Of a stretch of DNA of 64,000 bases, positions 1 to 13,699 are shown piece by piece; within the stretch, counting starts at the first letter, position 1; the number at the start of each line of letters is the position of its first letter. Both the position numbers and the translations under genes were made by a program. Origin of the DNA: Zonotrichia leucophrys gambelii (taxonomy: Eukaryota > Chordata > Aves > Passeriformes > Passerellidae); the NCBI RefSeq assembly GCF_028769735.1, contig NC_088178.1:17620357-17684356 (forward strand). The letters are read 5' to 3'. The notes beneath the pieces were generated by a model, which made no database searches, was not told where the DNA came from, and saw only the letters and a program-made list of their open reading frames with translations.

Positions 1-558
1 AAGTCCAAAAAAAGACTTCAGGACAACATTTTAGTTCAGGCTCTATACTTAAAAATTTGGGGATCAATGCTATCTTAACTGTCCCCACTGGTAGAGACAG
101 CTGTATCAAGTACCAAGTTTAGACTGATTTGATACTACTGTTCAATAAAATGAAAACAAAATGCAAAGACTATATGATTGAAAAAATGTGCAATTTTGAA
201 TAATGTAGGATGACAACAATGAGTAATTCCTTCCATCTTTAGAGACATACATCCTGCTGAATAGCTTTACATATCATAGAGATTTTTCTTGTGATTCAAG
301 GAAATTATTTTGGTTAGAAGAGCTATTGTAGACAAAGAACATTAGCATTCCCAATTTAATTATTTTAGGAGCAATTGGTGGACTCTGTTAGGCTACAGGA
401 AGCAGTAAAGAAAATTAATTCAGATGTATTTTTGAGGAGACTGAAACATGACAATTATTTGCTTAACAATGAAAGAAAGTGCATTTTCATACAAAAAAGA
501 ACTTTATTACAATGCCTCTAATTGTGAGGATCTATTGAACTTCACGTTTTTGAAAGGT

Positions 559-578
559 AATGATAATAATAATAATAG
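559..578. repeat. (TAA)n microsatellite
   Basis: About six imperfect trinucleotide copies (AATGATAATAATAATAATAG). Confidence 0.8.
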
Positions 579-3500
579 ATTTTAGACTACTATTATTTTT
601 TCCAGAACAAAAAAGTAAAAACCCAAAAAACCAAATATTAGCTTGGAAGTTAAAAGTGAACAGCCACCTAACCTTGAAGAGATGGTCAAAATGTAATACA
701 TACAGGAAAACAGTCACAAGGAAGAAGAAAAGTGAAAAAAGGGAAGGTCAGGGAGTTTGGTGACTAAAAGGGAAAGAGCTTGGCTGATCTTCTCAAGGGT
801 TAGCTTTGTTTGTCAGCAAACTGAATAACAGAAGTCTGAACTTAAGTAATAGACTAGCCTTTGACTCCAGCTGTACATCAACTTCTCTATTGCCCTTCTT
901 CTTCCCATACTCCTGAATACCACATAACCCAAGCTAAAATAATCTGCCTTGTATCAGTGGCTTTCCCCCCTGTACAGCACCAACAGCTATTAGAATAATT
1001 CATGCTACCTCATAAAAGGTAGAGCAAACATATTCAAAGAACACTATTATAAATTATTTCCTTTTTTATACAGTAATCAAAATAGCACAGAGCCAGTCAG
1101 GATATGCTGTGCCTCTGTGCCGAGCAAACTCAGAGACAAAAGCTCTCTAAGTTGATCAGTTAACTCTTCTTTTCTTTTTCCTCTTTTTTAATTAAAAAAA
1201 AAATTAAAGCTGCTTATTTTTACCATCATAAGCCTCATAATTGCAGAACTGATTGGAAATAGTCAGGGATTTCTATATATACACAGCCATGGATACGGAT
1301 AGGTGGTGGGAATTCATCTGCCGCCTTTTCCAGAGGGCAAAGCCAGGACCCCTGCCCAGCTCTTGCACAAATAACACCACCCCACTCCCACCCCAATGGC
1401 TCACTCGGTCAGTGCAGCAGCTCCTGCAGGACATCAGAGACTCTGGAATGACTCTGACACACCCAGTGGCTTCAGACCCAGGCTGAAGTGGTGAAATGTC
1501 CACCCAGCTGCTGAGAAAACCACTGTACTCAGTGTGTAAAGCGTGAAAATGTGCACACAGCCCCTGCCATGGAGGACAGAGTGCTGCTGCTGAGAGTGTG
1601 GTGTAGATGGAGGCTGTAGAAGCAGGAGCAGGCAATGTGGCCCCAAACCTCACAGGCCTCTTTGCAATATCCCCAGTACAGGGGTTTGTATGTGCCACAC
1701 CTCGGGTACAGTAACCAGCATGAGAAAATCTGGGATGTAAGATTTTGTAACAAATTTCTTTAAATTTGCATTTCTTTAGCAAAAATCTTATGCTGGAGCC
1801 AAAGTAATTCCTATAAGACTTCTCCTACTGCATCTTCAGTATGATGGTTTCCACAGCTTTGAGCTGCATGAAAATTTTATTTTATACTCAAATGAGCAGC
1901 AATTAAGACAGAATTATTTATTTGTTACAAAATAAAAACGAGTACATGTTGGGAGAAATTGCTCGAGAATGAAGCTAACCAAGGTCATATTTAGCAGTGA
2001 GAAAAAGATAGACTAATTTCCCTGTGAAGAGCTGTTTTCTTCAGTTTCATTTTCTCCCAGTAAAAGATTCATAATGCTGCCATCAGCCAGGAAACTGAGA
2101 AGAACTTCATGTTAGGTTTTATCAAAAGGATTTGTAATAATAATTCAGAAGAAAATGGAGGTGTTTTCTTTGTGCAGTGTAGAGTCAAACTTCCAGCATT
2201 GAGTAGTGTTTAAAATTGATAACACTCCAAAAACTTTTGACAATTCCTTTATGAAAGATTTCACCTGCTGTGCAAATGATCACCTTTAGCTCCCCGATGG
2301 CCAAACCCAGGATCATTGTTACAAAACAATGAGTTATGCCCACTTGCTGCAGTATACAGCAGTGCTGCCAGGCCCACCAGCACTTCCCCAACAAGTGGAA
2401 TTACTTTAATAACTACATGAATAGTGCATTTGTGCTTTAAGTTATAGGTTTGCACATTCAAATCACTGACTTTGCTGCACTGTTGGTTGTATTTTACAAA
2501 ACCTGAGTAATTTACATACACTTCTAAGATTTCAAATAAAGACACTTGGTTAGGATATTCACAGTTTAAAAAGCTGACATTCAGGTAACGATTTTTACCT
2601 ATTTAGAGGTTAAATTTCCATTAGAGTGAGACTTTTAAGAAAAAACAACAGCAACTATAGCAGCTGTCAATCCTAATTCACGGGTTACAGAGAAGAGATG
2701 AAGAATAAGTGAATTTTGTAGAGGTAGTTCTGAGACAAGTAATTCAGGGAATTTATACTACTGTGATTTGCTCTCTGAATAAATTAAAGCCTTCTATCTG
2801 CTGCAGTGTCTTTTTCTGTAAAGCCAGGAGAACTTCCCTGTTAGCTTTTGGCTGATACTTCTGCTACTGTCTGCAAAAAAAAAACATTTTACAAACTGGT
2901 TAGGGTTTCAGTTGAGCTTCTTTAAGACAAGAAGCCCCAAATTCTGTAGCACATTGGATAAAAGAGACTCCACTCTCCACAAAATAGCACTAAAAAGCAG
3001 ATTATCCTAAGTGGCTACAGATTATCAAAGCTACCACAGAAGAACTTAATAATTTTACGAAACCTTTACACTCAGAAACACTGTGTTTGAACAACTGGAT
3101 ATTCCATTGTTACAGCCTTAAATCTGGTGACCCATTTATTTTTTGTAATGGGCAAGCACTTTTTGTGCCACAGGATTCTCCAAAACAAGACTATTGTAAA
3201 AGTGAAGTGCCTTGGAAATTGCAGAACTGGCCGAGACACCATCAGGAGAACGAAAAATCCAAACCTCAAAAAGCTGAACTGGTGAATGACTTGGAGTCCC
3301 TCATTCATTTTAACCAAAGTTATTTTTTTCTACATGCTATATTGTTAACTTAGTCTGCCTACTCAAACTCTTTTAGAATTGTTCCAATGAAGGTGTGATA
3401 CAAACCAGCTGTAATTCTACAAACTTAAAAAGACAAATCACAAATACTCTGGTGTTTCAGTGTTTGTAATCCAGTGTTTAAGTTCTCTGTAGGTTTTAAA

Positions 3501-4288
3501 TACCATTTAAGTGTTCTGCAATCTACCTAACTGCGTACTTTCCCAGCATATGTTAAAATACAGGCATTTTAGGGGATTATGTACAATCTTAAAAGTCATA
3601 GGATTGCACACTGAGAAATGTCATCACATTCAAGAAGAATTCACAACATTCACAAAGATTTATGATGCAATGACTGTCATTCACAAGGAAATACAGCAGA
3701 TCAGCAAGGTCTGTATAACTCAGTAACAGTTAACTTAGGAAAGGTAATGTATGAATTAAAATTGAAATGCTAGTTAGGAAAGGACTAACTGTAGTAATGA
3801 AAGAATGATAATTCAGGTTGTTGTGCTAGCAGTGACAACAGTTTTGCAAGGGGAAATGCAGGAATTATCACTATTCTCATGAATGCAAGGAGCAATTGTG
3901 TACTCTGACACATATGCCTTCTGTATTTTAGTATGAATGAAGAAAGGTTACATCTTCATAATGCACATGCATCACTTAGAGTAATCTAAAAATCAAATGG
4001 AGTGTTTAATTAACAGTTACAGTATAATGTCTGAACTCCTTTCACCTCAGGAAGAAGACTGTGCAAATGAGGAATGGCCCTTCACATTTCAGATGAATAC
4101 AGAAAGAAAGAGGAAAGTAAAGCAGCTCCAGCAGGGCTGGTATTATCTGCTGCTCATGATGTAGTCCTGTCCCTGCTGCATCCATCCTGTCTGCTCAGCT
4201 ATAAGGACAGCTGTATTTTCCATGATAATTTGTTTGTATTTCAACTCTAATCTTGACTTGTACAATTCCCAACAAATTGCTTTTGCTT

Positions 4289-4305
4289 TTTTATTATTAT
4301 TATTA
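4289..4305. repeat. (TTA)n microsatellite
   Basis: Five to six TTA/ATT trinucleotide copies follow a short T run. Confidence 0.75.
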
Positions 4306-5288
4306 CCTTATGCTTATTATTGCACTTTTTCATGTGCAATGTATGGAGATGAGATTCCATGTGCAATCTATTGTGTGAGGTGTTTTAATCAATAATCTTG
4401 TTCTGCTGATTAAGCAGGGGCTTCTGTTTTGGCAAGATAACATTAGTTTCTCCTGTCATGCTCCCAAAGCTATTGGGAATCTTCAGCAGATCATTAGATA
4501 TGCTACAATAAAGCTTTGGTACATTCTCTTTTCTTTCTTAAATTGCTTCTTCACTGTCCTATCATTCCTCGTCACTGCTGGCACTGCATTATTATTACAG
4601 CTCCCCTGAAACTTGCACTAGAGCTATGTCTGCAGGCCATAGGATGCCATTTTCAATTGAAACTTCTGCTTCAAAATATAAATTAAGAAAATTTCATTAT
4701 CTCCTGCCAAGGGCCATTATTCACCATTGTTCTAAGGAAGATTAAAAACGCACAATCTATGGACTTGAACAAATACTCCAGCATTAAAATGAAAACCACA
4801 GTGTATCATGACTGGACCAGAAAGTGAAGCACTGGGATCTGAGAAACAGATTCTGGAAAGACATTAATGCTGCATGGATCAAACCAAGTGACTGAGGGAA
4901 GAGGTCATCTCTGTGGGCAAGTCACATCTGACACAGAAAGATACAAACAGATCCTTAATAAGTGGTTCTTGCTGTTTGCAAAAATAAGGTATGTATGAAA
5001 TAATGTCCACATTGCAATGCATCCTTCAAATGCTTTTGTTTTGCATACACAACTTTGACAAAGATAGTAAAATAATAAAATAAACATCATGATATTTTGA
5101 AAAATATATGGATTAATGAATAGGCAGAAAAAACCCATCAAAATAATTTTGGGTATTCCTAATGCTGTATTTCTGTGAATCTAGTGTTGCCTTAATTAGG
5201 GCACAAACACAGCAAACAGTCACATGTAATTCACTATAAAAAAAAAAAGATACCATCTAAACCCACATTTAGTAAGCAAAATTAATTT

Positions 5289-5533
5289 TTAGTAACATTG
5301 TTGATACATTAAAAAACAATCTTGGTACATCTTGAAACTTTCAAGCCAGTTCTGATGATATTTCTCTTTCAGCATATTGATTAAACACTTAAAAGCCAGC
5401 GTGATGGCATGTTCCTGCATATCGCCTGCAGCAACCTGCTCAAACACCACTCGAGGCACGTAAACTCCGAGCTGCAGCACCACATACTCCATATGGTCTT
5501 CTTGTTCCTTACTCACCCTGGGTGAGCTGCAGC
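5289..5533 (-). other. Unexplained open frame behind an acceptor-like site
   Basis: The minus strand has a good acceptor context (CCTATCTTTTCACTCAG, AG at 5535-5534). An open frame follows for about 81 codons to a stop at 5289. The peptide has ordinary protein composition, with stretches such as LQLGVYVPRVVFEQVAAGDM and ITLAFKCLINMLKEKY that look like amphipathic helices. I do not recognise a family. A strong donor (CAGG followed by GTGAGTAAG, GT at 5516-5515) lies 17 bases into the frame and could instead define a microexon. No AATAAA was seen just downstream. It could be an alternative ADGRL2 terminal exon, a fragment of a decayed retrocopy, or chance. Confidence 0.2.
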
Positions 5534-5770
5534 CTGAGTGAAAAGATAGGGGAATATGGGATGAATGCACTTCATGTGATGACTTACACTGAAAAATTCC
5601 TGAACCTCATTACCCAGAGTAAGTAGCTGTCTTTACAGCTGTCTTCCTAATGGTCTACAATTGCCATGTGGGATGTGGTTTTGCTTTTGAATGAATACTC
5701 ACTAAACCTCCACTCCTGTCATTAAATGCAAAGTTACAGATGTATGAAAACATCAGATATTACTTAAATG

Positions 5771-5834
5771 CTATGTAGTATCTATGTAGTAGATATGTAG
5801 TAGTATCTATGTAATATGTATCTATGTAGTAGAT
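5771..5834. repeat. Imperfect short tandem repeat of TATGTAGTA-type units
   Basis: About 64 bases are made of variants of CTATGTAGTAT and CTATGTAGTAGATA repeated four to five times, with small insertions and deletions between copies. There is no coding potential. Confidence 0.85.
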
Positions 5835-7491
5835 AAATTTAAAGGCATGTATTTAAATTCCGAGTTTCAAACTCACCTCACAAGCCATACATTGTCATGT
5901 ACTGAGGTCTAATGAGTTAGCAATTTAAGCCTAATCAAAGCCTGGAAAAAAGACCTGCTGAGAAAATCCAGCCTTCCTATAAAGCCTAGCTATGAAGGAG
6001 GATTGTTCAGCCATCGCTGCTGTTTCCACAGTGCTCCAGCACTACCCTTCCCATGCAGGATCAGTGAGCCACACGCCCCTAAGGATAGATCCATGATCCT
6101 GGGACTGGCCTGACACACTGACAACATTGCTTAATCATTTGTAAGATTTTCTAGAAATTATTTTTATTTTAGCCCCAAAACTATTATAGGGGAATGAGTA
6201 CGCAAAAAGTAAATAGCACCTATTTTACTGAGTTCAAAGAGGAAATGGATTTAGTGAGCTGTGCTTGGAAGTTTTCACTATCTAAAAGACAGGAGATACA
6301 TGAGCAGGTATGATAGCAGAATTTGGCGATAAGAGCTGTATCTAGATATTGGTGACTCACCTATAACTGCTAAACTGTAAGGCATCCTATAGCTTGGTTT
6401 GAAAATTCATGAACTAGCCCAAGGATTTTCTATGCACTTGGCAACGTGATCACTACAGTAATAAATCTGGGGGATTTGGATGAAAAAATATTTGGGGTGA
6501 AGAAAAATTAAAAAAGGGTGTTTTTTTCCTTCCATTTTTTTTCAAAATATAATATTGATGATTTGTTGAATCTTCCTAATTACCAAGTAAACACATACAA
6601 GGAAGGTAAATAGTGTATAATTAATATTGTAGGGGAAGGTGCCCCATAGCCTTGTTTCCATTTGCCCAATAAAAAATTGCAATTATATTTAATTGTGCTT
6701 TCTTTATACAATGTAATCTTGTGGGAGTCTAAGGGTACGCATTAAGCATAAAAACTCCAAATAGACAATAAAACACAACATAAAATATGCAACTCCCATA
6801 GGCCTTTTCTTAGAATTACTTGGTCTGATTCACTGTCAATGAATGTGTATCAGACTTGTATAGCAAAGTAATTTAACTATATTTCTTGCTTTCAACCTCT
6901 TCTTACAACTTTAATACATTTAGTTATGACCCATTTGCCTTTTAGTATTCATGTCTCTAAGTTCAAAGCAGTCACTGTTAAAATGAGGAATCTTCTCACT
7001 TACTCACATCTAAGCTATCAGAAACAGTTTTACTTGTTACAGTTCATCCTTGTTCTAATACTTTTCTTATTGGTGTAAATGCTATTATTATGGGGTTATC
7101 ATTAACCTGAAACTGGAGCATCAGATAAAACAGGGAGAGGAAAAAAAAAAGTAGATTCCAGTAGAATATATAACTCCTGCTTTCTCTCGATATTTTTAGG
7201 TGCATTTATAATCCTGCTTTTCTATCTCTACTACTTTCTACCATGCATTCCAAAGGCCTACTAGACCAATCAGAGTTTTTGAGGAGATGGCTGTAAATCA
7301 AGGACAGTAAAAGTAAGTATCAAAGATGCAATGAGGTGTGCAAAGTAAATGGAACAATCTCCTGGTGAGGTCTGTGTAGGTGCAAACCCAAACCCCGTAA
7401 CAGTATGAAACAGAAGAGACCCGTTCTTTAGAGAAAATGTTTCTAATGCAACTCCACCTGAGGCATAAGAAATGGAAATACAGTAATTTTC

Positions 7492-7521
7492 ATAATAATG
7501 ATAATAATAATAATAATAATA
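7492..7521. repeat. (TAA)n microsatellite
   Basis: About ten copies of ATA/TAA with a single G interruption (ATAATAATGATAATAATAAT and onward). This is the longest trinucleotide run in the window. Confidence 0.95.
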
Positions 7522-7720
7522 GTCATATTGTTTACATGCATGCATATTTGCAAACAAGATGCAGCATGGGATTACAGGCAGTGTACATCTTAGAACACCA
7601 ACTAAGCCAAGCAGATCCGCACTGCTGAAAAGTAATAAGTTCAAAAGATCCAATTAAATGTTTCACCATTTAGACAAAATAAATAGCCTGCAGCTATGCT
7701 TACTTACTAATGAAAACTTT

Positions 7721-7870
7721 AGTAGTGCAGCATCGTTGTATCGGAGCAATTTGCGCAGATTATTCACACCGAATGAGCACGGTGCAGCATCGTGCCTCGT
7801 GCGCTGAGCAGGTTTCAGGGGAGAAACGTGGGGCTTTAAATAAACCCAGAGCTTTACGAAGGGGCATTTA
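7721..7870. promoter_or_regulatory. CpG-bearing patch with a duplicated 12-mer
   Basis: Ten CpGs lie in about 130 bases of AT-rich intron. GTGCAGCATCGT occurs at 7725-7736 and again at 7782-7793, 57 bases apart. The patch may be a constrained non-coding element. No promoter motif or coding family is recognised. Confidence 0.3.
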
Positions 7871-9724
7871 TTTCAGAGGCACAGTGCTAGAGAAGAGCTA
7901 TGGAAAATCCAAGAGAAAATCCTGAAGCACAGTGTCTGATCCTTAGGAATAACACTGCAACAGACTTGCAGGAGGAGAGACTACCAGACAGAGAGTATAG
8001 GATAACAGTAAAAACCCTTTAGAATTCTTTTTTTGCAGCACAGTTGATCTTTTTTATCCATGGCTTGGCATGCACCATTTTCATAACGTAGTTAAAAGTT
8101 ATGTAACTTAAGACAGCTTCTGAGTCATTATTAAATGAAAAACTTGAAGAATTACAATATTGAAAACATGTAGCCTTATCCTTCATGTTAATTTGCACAG
8201 ATCTGAAATACACTTTTAACAATCACCCACTTCAATTACTAAAATAAGGTATTTTAGATGACAGGTATGATTTGTTACTGCAACTTTTTGAAACAGAAGC
8301 CTTGGTATTCTTTCAACACTCACATTTCCACCAGACCTCCAGGTCTGTGCAGTGCAAATTCAGCTTGATTTGCTATGGGTCTCCTGAGTTTAACACATCT
8401 CTTCTGCATACAGAAATGCATATTCAACAAAAAGTCCTACTTTGCCTCTAACAGGAAATTAAGATTTAGTCATTTATAGAACTGGCCACTGGGATAACCA
8501 GATTCCGTAGAGTCCTTTGGTTTCCCTGTGCAACAGGCAGGCAGAGGACAACTTCACATGGGGCATGCAGTGGGCACAACCCTAACTCAACTTTAGCACA
8601 TGCATTCACCTTGAATAATTAAAAATATTATAGCTTGTCTCAATTAGGAGAAATCATTTACAAAAATGTTCACCTATTGCAGTTGGCATATGGAAAAATG
8701 ATCATATTTTTAACAAGGAAAATGGGAAATCGCTATGGGATGCCCTACTTAGATTAAATTAGCAAGATCTTGTTATCAGACCATATAAAAGATACACCAT
8801 AATAAGATGTGACCTTGCAGAACCTTGGAGCCAATCCGTGATTTTTCCCCTATAACCCTTCCTAATTATCTGCAAACTTACAGACCCTTTTGTGGCAGGC
8901 TATTTTTCTGTGAATAGTGAGGGGTTTTGGGCTTTTAAATATTTAATTAGTCTTCTGAAATGAGAATTGTTGCACATGCCAACTGCTTCGATTTTCAAAC
9001 TGTGTTCATCCTAATTATGTTCAGATTTAGATTGGTCATCCCAAACCTCTCACTCTTGTAATTATTTACTCCTTAAAGATCATTCAGCAGAGAAATATTT
9101 TTCACCCTTATGGCTCTTTCTTTCCACAAATGGCTTTTCTGGTCCGTTAATTACCCACTCAGAGGATTAGAGTTTGTAATAATGCAAAAGATGCTGCATG
9201 TAAGATGAGTTTTACAGGGTGAAAAAGAATAAATTGTTTTTTGTAAACCTGCCTTGGGGAATATCCCCCTTTTGGGTTATCATTTTCATCAACAGCGCCA
9301 TGTGCCCACTGCTGCATATCCACCAACTCCATAAGGCTGCAGAGTGACTCATTTATACAGCTCAACAGAACTCGGAGCAAAATGCTGAGCAAGAGGCAAA
9401 AGATAATTTGATTATTTTAAGAGATTTATAAAAGTGCAATCTGCTAGCAAGAAGGTACAGTCCTTTTTCTCATATTTTTACTGCAGATTTCATGGCCTTA
9501 AAGTTACACGCATTTAACTGATAACTAATAATAAAATTACAACTTTTCTCATTTCATCTGCTGATTTTTTCCAGAAGTGTTGTCCCTTGGTAGATCTTTA
9601 ATCAACTCTGTAACAGTGGTGTCATTTCCTATTAAAATGTGTCTGAGAGTCCTCACTACAAGTACTTTCTTTTCTTCTGAGAGGAATGCCTGTCACAAAA
9701 GCACTGTTATTCATTAGTATATGA

Positions 9725-9740
9725 ATATATATATATATAT
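9725..9740. repeat. (AT)n microsatellite
   Basis: Eight uninterrupted AT dinucleotides. Confidence 0.85.
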
Positions 9741-11055
9741 TCCAGTGATGTCTGGATCTAATTATCATCTGGAAAGCTTGCAGGGCTTCCAGGTATAGGA
9801 CTTCCACTGAAAAAGTATGCTGTTCTAACTTGGAAAGCACAATCCCACTTTTTCTTTGCAAACCAAAGTTAAGGGATTAAGTTACAGATTTGAATTGTGC
9901 ACTCTCTGGTTCCAGGAACTTCCAGTTTTGAGCCCAAAGAAGTTTAGAGGACTGCTTCAGTTTGCTTGTTCCCACATCTGCAAAATCCTGTCTATTCTGC
10001 AGCTGGTTTTTTACACAAGCCAAGCAGACTCACCACTGTAAAACATTCATCAGAAAATTCACTGGCTACACTCTGTCAATGCACAGATTATCTTTAATTG
10101 TGTCAAAAATATTCATGATCTAATCCTTTTACGAAACTGTCTATCACTGAAGGAGTCTCGTGTGCCTGCACAATTAAAAACCGCATGTTAGCCATACATA
10201 ATATTGTGTTACATTTGATGCAAATCCTTTACTATTGAAATAAGCACTGGGCTGACAGCAGGAAGTGGCTGATAAGAAAGCAACAAGGCACTGCTGATGG
10301 CATTCATGATAAGTGAGCTCTAACTCATATGTGTTCTGTCTACAGTACATTACCCAAAGTGCTCCTGTTTTAAATGTGACTCCAGGAGGTGCTCTTTTGC
10401 TGTATCTCTGTCAAAAAGGCAGCAAAATTATCCAAGAAAGCTAAATACACAAAGTAAATTATGTTTTTCATACCCACCAGTGATGCTGGCACCAGAATAA
10501 TATACTGAAAGCAATATCACTGCTGCTACCTTCTAGATGAGAAAACACCTACAGTTTCATGAGTGTAACAGTAGAGTTGAACTCAATGTCTGTAATAAAT
10601 TCAGTAAACAGGGAAAGATTATGGGTTCAGAACTGTCACGTTATTGCTACACTTACAATTCAGCCTAAAAGAAAGTATTTAATAGACAGAGCACAAACTC
10701 TTGAATTATGGCAAAACAATTTTACAGTGCTGCAAAAATGTGTGCATTAAATACATTTCCAAATTGCTCCTTTATTATATAGATGTATATCACAAGAAGC
10801 AAGGTATCTGAGAAGCAATGAACAGTAAGGTTTAAGATCACAGATTACTACTAAGAAAGGAATATAGACGCCTTTGCACCTACAACAGCAAAATACACCA
10901 TCTTGCCAGATGAAACATTGTACGGGTTGGTATCACTGACGAGTAAGATGGAGGATGCTTCCTCCAAGGTGTTCAAGGTGTGTGACTTTGGTCAGAGTAG
11001 CTTGCCCAAGTAAATTATTTTTCTGCCTAATTTCTTCTCTTGTTTTTCTGTTTTG

Positions 11056-11077
11056 CATGTGTATGTGTGTGTGTGTA
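11056..11077. repeat. (TG)n microsatellite
   Basis: TGCATGTGTATGTGTGTGTG, an interrupted TG dinucleotide run of about nine copies. Confidence 0.85.
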
Positions 11078-13636
11078 GTAGAACAATTTGAAATTCAAAG
11101 GTTCCTATAGTTACTGTACTACCAGGTAAACCTGAAAAAAATGGCTTCCAATAGTAAATTTGTAGCAAAGCTTCTGTACTGTAAGTGTATTGTAAATCAG
11201 GTTGGACATGGAAATAAATTCCTCATGGTAAGAACCTTTCCTTCCCATTGATATGTCTACAGGGGCTAAAAATATCCTGAATATTGAGTATTCGGTCTAT
11301 GTAACACTCTTAAGACTGCATTAACTTCATTGCAGTAACTTGTTTTATAGGCTCAGTTCATCATGACCTATAAAATGTTAAGCTGAAGTGCTTTAAATAT
11401 CTGCTAACACCATGTGCAAGCCTGGGAGTACAAGGCACTGTGCTGTGAAGCGGCAAAGACAGTGCTCTTCTGAGAAAGTAGCACGCACTCTTATGTCACT
11501 GATATAAACAGGGTAAGCCTGCTAAATAATGTATGAAACAGGCAGCCAATCTTTATATAAAGCAGGAATTCTAGTTGAATTCTTTGTGTGATTTTATTTC
11601 AGTAGTATGACATTAGTTGTTTAGATTGCTTCCTAAAAACCGTAGAAGCTGAGTATCATACTAGACTAAAGACACATGTGCAAACTCCTTTCATTCACAG
11701 TTATTACATGAAGGGAAAAGAAAATAAAAACTTCTTTCATTTGTGGTAGTAGTATTTTTGCTAATTATTGTTCTGCAATATGGAGAAGATAAAATGGAAA
11801 GAGGGAAATTATCTATGTCTTTCAGTAATCATGGCCCATTTATTAAGCAATTAAATCGCAATTTTATTATTAGAGAGAAAAAAAAAGAAATGCTGTAAAA
11901 TAGCACCATTGCTTGTATCTTTGATCCTTAAACTCTTCCATTTCAGCAACCTCATTAATGCCAAAACACCACGAATATGGCCATGCCTTTTTGGAATGTG
12001 TACTCTGGGCACAGGCAAAATCTACGGGATTCAATAAAGAAGACTTTTCTTGTTGAATACAACTAAAAGCTTAATTGAGCCACAAAGGTCAGAAGGTTCT
12101 TTTTATTGTAAGCAGGAGATTATTCTGTGGCAGAAAGACATTTACAGAATATGAGATCTGCTAATTTCTCTACTACTCTGTAGATAGTTTTTAATTTTTA
12201 AACCCATGCTACTCTTCTATTTCTTTCCTCTGAATTAAACATCTTCACTGTAATAATTTTTAAATTCCATTTCCTTTGTGTTACTAATGAAAACTTTTCA
12301 CTTTCATGGCTACTGCTGACTTTTAACACTAGAAAGTACTCATAATTTACTTACATATATTTAATTCATATTAATCTGTCCTAATTTATGATCTATACCC
12401 TGCTCTGCCCATCTTCATGTACCTTTTCCATGTCAGTCCTGTTTACTAAGTGATATTCAACAGATTTCCTATAGTGCAATGAACCTTAACAGGCAGCTTT
12501 TAATTGCCTCGCGTAGGAAACCACATCACTATTAATTCCACAGCAAAAGTATAAAATAAAACTATTGCTTCTCAGACTCTAGAGCAATTAGACCTCTCGG
12601 CTATTTGGCTAACTCTGCTTCATGATACCCAGTGCAGTTAATTATATTTTTTGATGTTAATAGTCTCTGTCAGTTTCAAGCATAACTCCTCTTTGATGAA
12701 TATTTAAATTATATTTGAATAAAAAAATAATCTTGGTTACATTTCATATTCAGCAGTCATCACAGCTTAATAAAGGTCTCCTCAGAAAGGGTTGAGATAA
12801 ATGGCTATATGAACACATGTATAAAGTCCTAAATCAACTTATCAGATAATGTAGCTGTTTTGGCTAAGTATTATAGAGGTTTTATTGGGGTGGGAGGAAT
12901 TAATAGGTTTCAACTATTACATTATTATTCTATATGAACTAAATTTGGTGCAGCAATATATAAGTAAATTAGTACTTTTTAATAATTAAGTTCTGACTGC
13001 AACTGAACCAGGAACTTATATTGGCTGGACTAGAAATACGAAAACCATGCAAAATTCATGCAAACTCATTCAAGAGGACACAAAATTCAACTGAAAGGAG
13101 CTGAAGGTTAAGCAATGTTGTCTCAGTCAAGTTCTCTAAAAAATTAGCAAATTACTAAGAGAGGCAATTACATACCCAAAACATATAGTACGTGATTAAC
13201 TGAGCTAAACACTGTGCACACCTAGTAAAACCCATTTCAGCAAGCAGAAAAAAAAAACACAAGAAAATCACAGGCTGAAGCACATATTTTATATGAAGCT
13301 CAAATACACAAGCAACAGCATATAATACTTAAAATTTTGTGTATGTATATGTACAGTTACATTTATTTTCGCCCCATGAATAGCAAGGAAAGACTGATGA
13401 GTGTGTGTATATGATCCTGGCAGATAAAAGATATGCTGACTTAAGAAGAATTTGATTGTGGTTTTGCCAATAATAAAGGAAGAAAACTACTTCAATATAA
13501 GATATGAAAACACTAAATAGAATATCAAGCTACACCCTAGTAAAATAATGAATCCTATATTTTCTGAAGCAAACTAAATCTAAATTTTAAATGTAATTAG
13601 TTGGTATGAATGATCCTTTTGTTGTTTCCTTTGTAG

Positions 13637-13696
13637 CCTGTCCAATGTCGCGACTACAGCCACGCGCCCCTGTGTTATGTGTTTGCACGTGTGTAG
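13637..13696 (+). other. Acceptor-like site followed by a 19-codon frame
   Basis: GTTGTTTCCTTTGTAG (AG at 13635-13636) resembles a 3' splice site on the plus strand, antisense to ADGRL2. The following frame reads PVQCRDYSHAPLCYVFARV and then stops at TAG. The segment has several CpGs within AT-rich surroundings. No family is recognised and it is too short to decide. It may be a constrained non-coding element. Confidence 0.15.
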
Positions 13697-13699
13697 TAA

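Larger units (their letters stand above)
1..5260. other. Non-coding intron sequence
   Basis: This is presumed ADGRL2 intron downstream of the exon. It is AT-rich and largely unique, with two TAA/TTA microsatellites. A more GC-rich patch at about 1290-1700 carries overlapping open frames on both strands (longest 169 codons, minus). These have no recognisable domain and I treat them as chance. No RNA gene was seen. Confidence 0.6.
5580..13600. other. Non-coding intron sequence
   Basis: Apart from the tandem repeat at 5771, the microsatellites at 7492, 9725 and 11056, and the CpG patch at 7721, I see only unique AT-rich sequence. A complex stretch at about 8900-9400 has several TTAAT/TAATTA cores and could be a conserved non-coding element. 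No open frame resembles a known protein. Confidence 0.6.

Noticed and set aside
1273..1782. 169-codon minus-strand frame in a GC-rich patch
   Set aside because: Competing frames overlap it on both strands, composition is low in typical domain features and no motif is recognised. It is probably chance in GC-rich DNA, or an old unidentified repeat.
10968..11030. GTGTGTGACTTTGGTCAG and GCTTGCCCAAG, resembling parts of a MIR-type SINE core
   Set aside because: The two pieces are in inconsistent orientation relative to the MIR consensus and too short to call.
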